64,000 nt of DNA from Neolewinella lacunae (GTDB taxonomy: Bacteria; Bacteroidota; Bacteroidia; Chitinophagales; Saprospiraceae). The position numbers and the translations under genes were made by a program. The notes below the pieces were generated by a model that was given only the letters and a program-made list of their open reading frames with translations, was not told where the DNA came from and did not search any database. Shown piece after piece: positions 61,754 to 64,000 of this stretch (position 1 is its first letter; the number at the start of each line of letters is the position of its first letter). The stretch lies in contig NZ_JACSIT010000083.1 of assembly GCF_014349155.1 (NCBI RefSeq), forward strand, positions 27,681 to 91,680. Direction: 5' to 3'.

Positions 61754-62320
61754 ATGAACTATGAACTAAAAACCTCCCCAATCACCCTCCTCCTCTGCCT
61801 GTTCATTGCCTGTTCCGGGAACCCTGCACCTGCGGCCGCGCCCGATGCGGCGACCCAAACGGCCATTGAAGAACGGCTGATGGCAGAACTGGCCCCTTCG
61901 GACGACCGCGCCGGCCGCGAACGCAACGCGATCATCAACCGCGCCATCGACCAGCATTACGACGTTTATGCCGCCCCCGAAGGCTATTTTTACGAAATTC
62001 TACAGCCGGGAGACTACAATTTATTGCTTACGGGCGACCTCGTCCAAGTCCACTACCGCGGCAGTTTTCTGGACGGCACCGTTTTTCAAGACAGCCGACA
62101 GCGGGGCCAGCCCCTGGAATTTGCCGTCGGCGAACTCATTCCCGCCTGGAACCTCGGCCTGCTCCGCGCCCGGCCCGGCGGAGCCATCCGGCTGCTCGTT
62201 CCCAGCCACCTCGCCTACGGTGCCGCTGGCCTCGTAACGCCCCGGGGAGACACCCTCGTGCCCGCCCACACGCCCCTGGAGTTCCTGATTGAGGATATTG
62301 AAATTTTGGACCCGGAATAA
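61754..62320 (+). CDS. FKBP-type peptidyl-prolyl isomerase lipoprotein
   Basis: 188 residues from ATG 61754. The signal ends in the lipobox LFIAC (C20). A Pro/Ala linker (PAPAAAPDAA) encoded by R1 copy 14 follows, then an FKBP domain (about 85-185; GDLVQVHYRGSFLDGTVFQD, FAVGELIPAWNLGLLRARPG, LVPSHLAYG). It folds envelope proteins. Some binding-pocket residues differ from canonical FKBP (usually GWxEGL, here AWNLGL). The start codon is one of several ATGs created by the 7-bp repeat; 61733 is in the same frame. Confidence 0.88.
   Translation: MNYELKTSPITLLLCLFIACSGNPAPAAAPDAATQTAIEERLMAELAPSDDRAGRERNAIINRAIDQHYDVYAAPEGYFYEILQPGDYNLLLTGDLVQVHYRGSFLDGTVFQDSRQRGQPLEFAVGELIPAWNLGLLRARPGGAIRLLVPSHLAYGAAGLVTPRGDTLVPAHTPLEFLIEDIEILDPE
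61826..61842 (-). repeat. R1 motif copy 14 (inside the FKBP gene)
   Basis: On the minus strand it reads GGCGCGGCCGCAGGTGC. It is translated on the plus strand as APAAAP directly after the lipobox. Confidence 0.75.
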
Positions 62321-62555
62321 TGCGTGAATGAGTGAATGCGTGAATGAGTGAATGAGCTACCGCACACGATAGGCGAGACAGGTTAGATAATTATTAGCTT
62401 CGCTTTTGCCTTCGGCGGTCAATTATTTACATGCGGTAGCTTATGTACGTGCGTTAGCTTATTCAATTATTCAATTATTAGCTTCGCTGCTGCCTACGGC
62501 GGTCACGTGCGGTAGCGTATCCACGTGCGGTAGCGTGTCGCTCGCGGTAGCGTGT
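62321..62555. repeat. R5 repeat cluster before the IS256-family element
   Basis: The GAATGA/GAATGC array (62323-62358), GCTGCTGCCTACGGCGGTCA (about 62489) and repeated CGTGCGGTAGCGT/TCGCGGTAGCGTGT units end exactly where the IS256-type inverted repeat begins. Confidence 0.75.
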
Positions 62556-62607
62556 GAGACTGTTCATCTAAGTGTGTCTACATTCACACAACTTAGATTC
62601 GTGATTT

Positions 62608-63861
62608 ATGGCAAAGAAAAGTAAAAATCCCACGCTGGAAGAGTTGTTCAGCGATCCTGAGCAGTTCCGGCAGATGCACGAGCAGCTTTACTCGCGTAAA
62701 CCCCTACTAGAGCAAGGTAGCCCGTTTGCTCATCTGCTCCAGACGATGGTTAATGCCGCCCTGGACGGCGAGGTCCTAGGCCATGTTGCTGAGACGAGAG
62801 CCCAAGGGGAGGAGAACAAGCGTAACGGCTACACCGACAAGACGATTCTTTCCGAAGCTGGCCCCTTGTCGATCCGTACGCCGCGGGACCGGCAGGGGAC
62901 CTTTGAGCCCCAGCTAGTACCCAAGCGAGAGCGAGAGCTATCGAGTGGTTTGGACACGCAGATACTAGCTCTGTATGCGCAGGGTAATTCGGTTGAGGAC
63001 ATTAAGCGGTTGCTCCAGACGATGTTTGGGGTGGACATTTCGGCGGGCAAGATATCGGCCATTACGGACCAGGTACTTCCAGTCATTCAAGAGTGGCGTA
63101 ACCGCCGACTTTTAGAGTTCTATGCCGTAATTTACATGGATGCGATCCATTTCAAAGTCCGCCACGAGGGCAAGTACTCCAGCCGTGCGTTCTACACTGT
63201 TTACTCTGTTGACGGTCACGGTAATCGGGACCTATTGGGCATGTATATGTCTGAAAATGAGGGTGCTAACCAATGGGGACTGGTACTTGAGGACTTAAAG
63301 TTTCGTGGCGTCGAGGACGTTTTAGTCTTCTGCACGGATGACTTGACGGGCTTTAGTGAGGCGATGAATGATGTCTTCCCGGCCACGGTGGTCCAGAAGT
63401 GCCTGGTGCATAAGATGCGCAACACCACGCGCTTCGTAGATGACAAGGACATGAAGGCGGTGGTAAGAGGTTTGAAGGCGGTTTACAAGGCGGACACTCA
63501 GGAGGCAGCAGCAACAGCCCTAGAGGCTTTTGAGGTAGAGTGGGGTCACAAGTACAGCAGTATCGTCGTCAGTTGGCGTCGTGATTGGGATGAGCTGATG
63601 GCCTTCCTAGACTTCCCGATAGCCCTACGTCGAATGATCTATACGACCAACCCCGTGGAAGCCGTCCACCGAATCATCCGTAAACTCATCAAGGGCAAGG
63701 CTGCCTGGGCATCAGATACGGCCTTGATGAAGCAGGTGTACCTGAGCCTAATGCATAACGAGAAGTCGTGGCGCAAACAGGCGTATGGCTGGAAGGCCAT
63801 CCAGCGCGATCTGGTTAAGCTGTATGGGGATCGGGTAACCAAGCACATGGGGCCAAGCTAA
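62608..63861 (+). CDS. IS256-family (mutator type) transposase
   Basis: 417 residues, the full family length. DDE residues are Asp in VIYMDAIHFK, Asp in FCTDDLTGFSEA and Glu in TTNPVEAVHRIIRKLIKG. CLVHKMRNTTRFVDDKD is the family signature region, and NGYTDKTI marks the N-terminal domain. The gene is intact. The start ATG follows the left inverted repeat by 28 bases. Confidence 0.95.
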   Translation: MAKKSKNPTLEELFSDPEQFRQMHEQLYSRKPLLEQGSPFAHLLQTMVNAALDGEVLGHVAETRAQGEENKRNGYTDKTILSEAGPLSIRTPRDRQGTFEPQLVPKRERELSSGLDTQILALYAQGNSVEDIKRLLQTMFGVDISAGKISAITDQVLPVIQEWRNRRLLEFYAVIYMDAIHFKVRHEGKYSSRAFYTVYSVDGHGNRDLLGMYMSENEGANQWGLVLEDLKFRGVEDVLVFCTDDLTGFSEAMNDVFPATVVQKCLVHKMRNTTRFVDDKDMKAVVRGLKAVYKADTQEAAATALEAFEVEWGHKYSSIVVSWRRDWDELMAFLDFPIALRRMIYTTNPVEAVHRIIRKLIKGKAAWASDTALMKQVYLSLMHNEKSWRKQAYGWKAIQRDLVKLYGDRVTKHMGPS

Positions 63862-63868
63862 AAATGGC

Positions 63869-63958
63869 AGCGCGCGATCCGCGCCGCGCAGTCTCCGGCC
63901 TTCGGCCTCCGACTGTGCGGCGCGGATCGCGCGCTCGTCGCAAGGCTACGCCTTGCGA
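63869..63958 (+). terminator. Large hairpin pair downstream of the IS256 transposase
   Basis: The arms 63869-63893 and 63911-63935 form a 25-bp stem with one mismatch (AGCGCGCGATCCGCGCCGC at the base), topped by a smaller GGCC-ttc-GGCC fold. A second stem TCGCAAGG/CCTTGCGA lies at 63938-63958. It may stop transcription into or out of the element. Confidence 0.65.
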
Positions 63959-64000
63959 TAGAGTAATAACTAACCCAGACACACTTAATTGAACTATCCC

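Larger units (their letters stand above)
62556..64000 (+). mobile_element. IS256-family insertion sequence (right end at window edge)
   Basis: The left inverted repeat 62556-62579 (GAGACTGTTCATCTAAGTGT, then GTCT) and right repeat 63977-64000 match at 19 of 24 positions, sharing TAAGTGTGTCT. One full-length transposase gene lies inside. The target duplication cannot be seen because the right flank is outside the window. Confidence 0.88.

Noticed and set aside
1..64000. tRNA, rRNA or known riboswitches
   Set aside because: No T-loop-like GTTCGAATCC words, rRNA motifs or recognisable riboswitch cores were found by reading; short or divergent RNAs could be missed.

Overview
The window is chromosomal DNA of a GC-rich Bacteroidota bacterium, most likely a Lewinella/Neolewinella-type member of the Saprospiria. 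This rests on the Bacteroidota -7 promoter box TAnnTTTG upstream of many genes, weak or absent Shine-Dalgarno sequences, a type IX secretion (T9SS) C-terminal sorting domain, Bacteroidota-restricted families (DUF4270, DUF4290, 2TM, a stand-alone glycogen-synthase N-terminal domain) and the futalosine menaquinone enzyme MqnD. The genus is an inference; there is no rRNA or tRNA gene to fix it.

Layout. 1-7 kb: the end of rarA, a beta-ketoacyl synthase, an outer-membrane protein with an orphan T9SS tail, a BioF-like enzyme, an RluA pseudouridine synthase and mqnD. 7-16 kb: a MacB-type permease, panD, panC, a glycogen-synthase-like protein, a DUF4270 lipoprotein, glmS and DUF4290, an arrangement often kept together in Bacteroidota. 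16-22 kb: DUF421, an MCE lipoprotein, a GNAT/RimK-like ATP-grasp fusion and an M14 carboxypeptidase. 22.5-24.4 kb: a complete IS3-family element next to a miniature inverted-repeat element (MITE). 25-37 kb: phosphatidylserine decarboxylase, a glycine-rich RRM protein, a T9SS-exported GH13 amylase, a nucleotide-sugar oxidoreductase/acetyltransferase pair and a pullulanase lipoprotein. 37-46 kb: an AT-richer accessory island with a flavodoxin-like reductase, an AbiEi/AbiEii-type toxin-antitoxin pair and a candidate bacteriocin locus. 46-62 kb: a MoxR/Mg-chelatase-like ATPase, a sugar porter, a lactonase, a metallo-hydrolase, a CBS/DUF21 membrane protein, a LysM protein, an M23 peptidase-like protein, a GNAT/nitrilase fusion, small lipoproteins and an FKBP. 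62.5-64 kb: an IS256-family element whose right inverted repeat ends on the last base.

The strongest candidate for an undescribed system is the bacteriocin locus at 40.3-45.5 kb. Two paralogous precursors carry matching 15-residue double-glycine leaders. Their two-cysteine, Gly/Ala-rich cores start with similar W/D-containing segments. With them are a peptidase-containing (C39) ABC exporter, a thioredoxin-like CxxC lipoprotein overlapping the exporter gene, and three small membrane proteins that could include immunity.

The second main theme is an unusual load of dispersed short repeats between and inside genes. R1 is a 17-bp motif, GGCGC-KR-N-CGCAGGTGC, in 14 copies, five of them inside unrelated reading frames; four intergenic copies carry G/C hairpins. 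R2 is a roughly 155-185 bp element with a core of GTAGTT arrays (three copies). R3 is a MITE of about 220-245 bp (two copies). R4 is a CACTAAG family, which the MITEs appear to have entered. R5 is a GAATGC array plus a conserved 18-21 bp block. R1 and a 7-bp repeat have been absorbed into the N-terminus of the FKBP lipoprotein, whose start codon lies inside the repeat.
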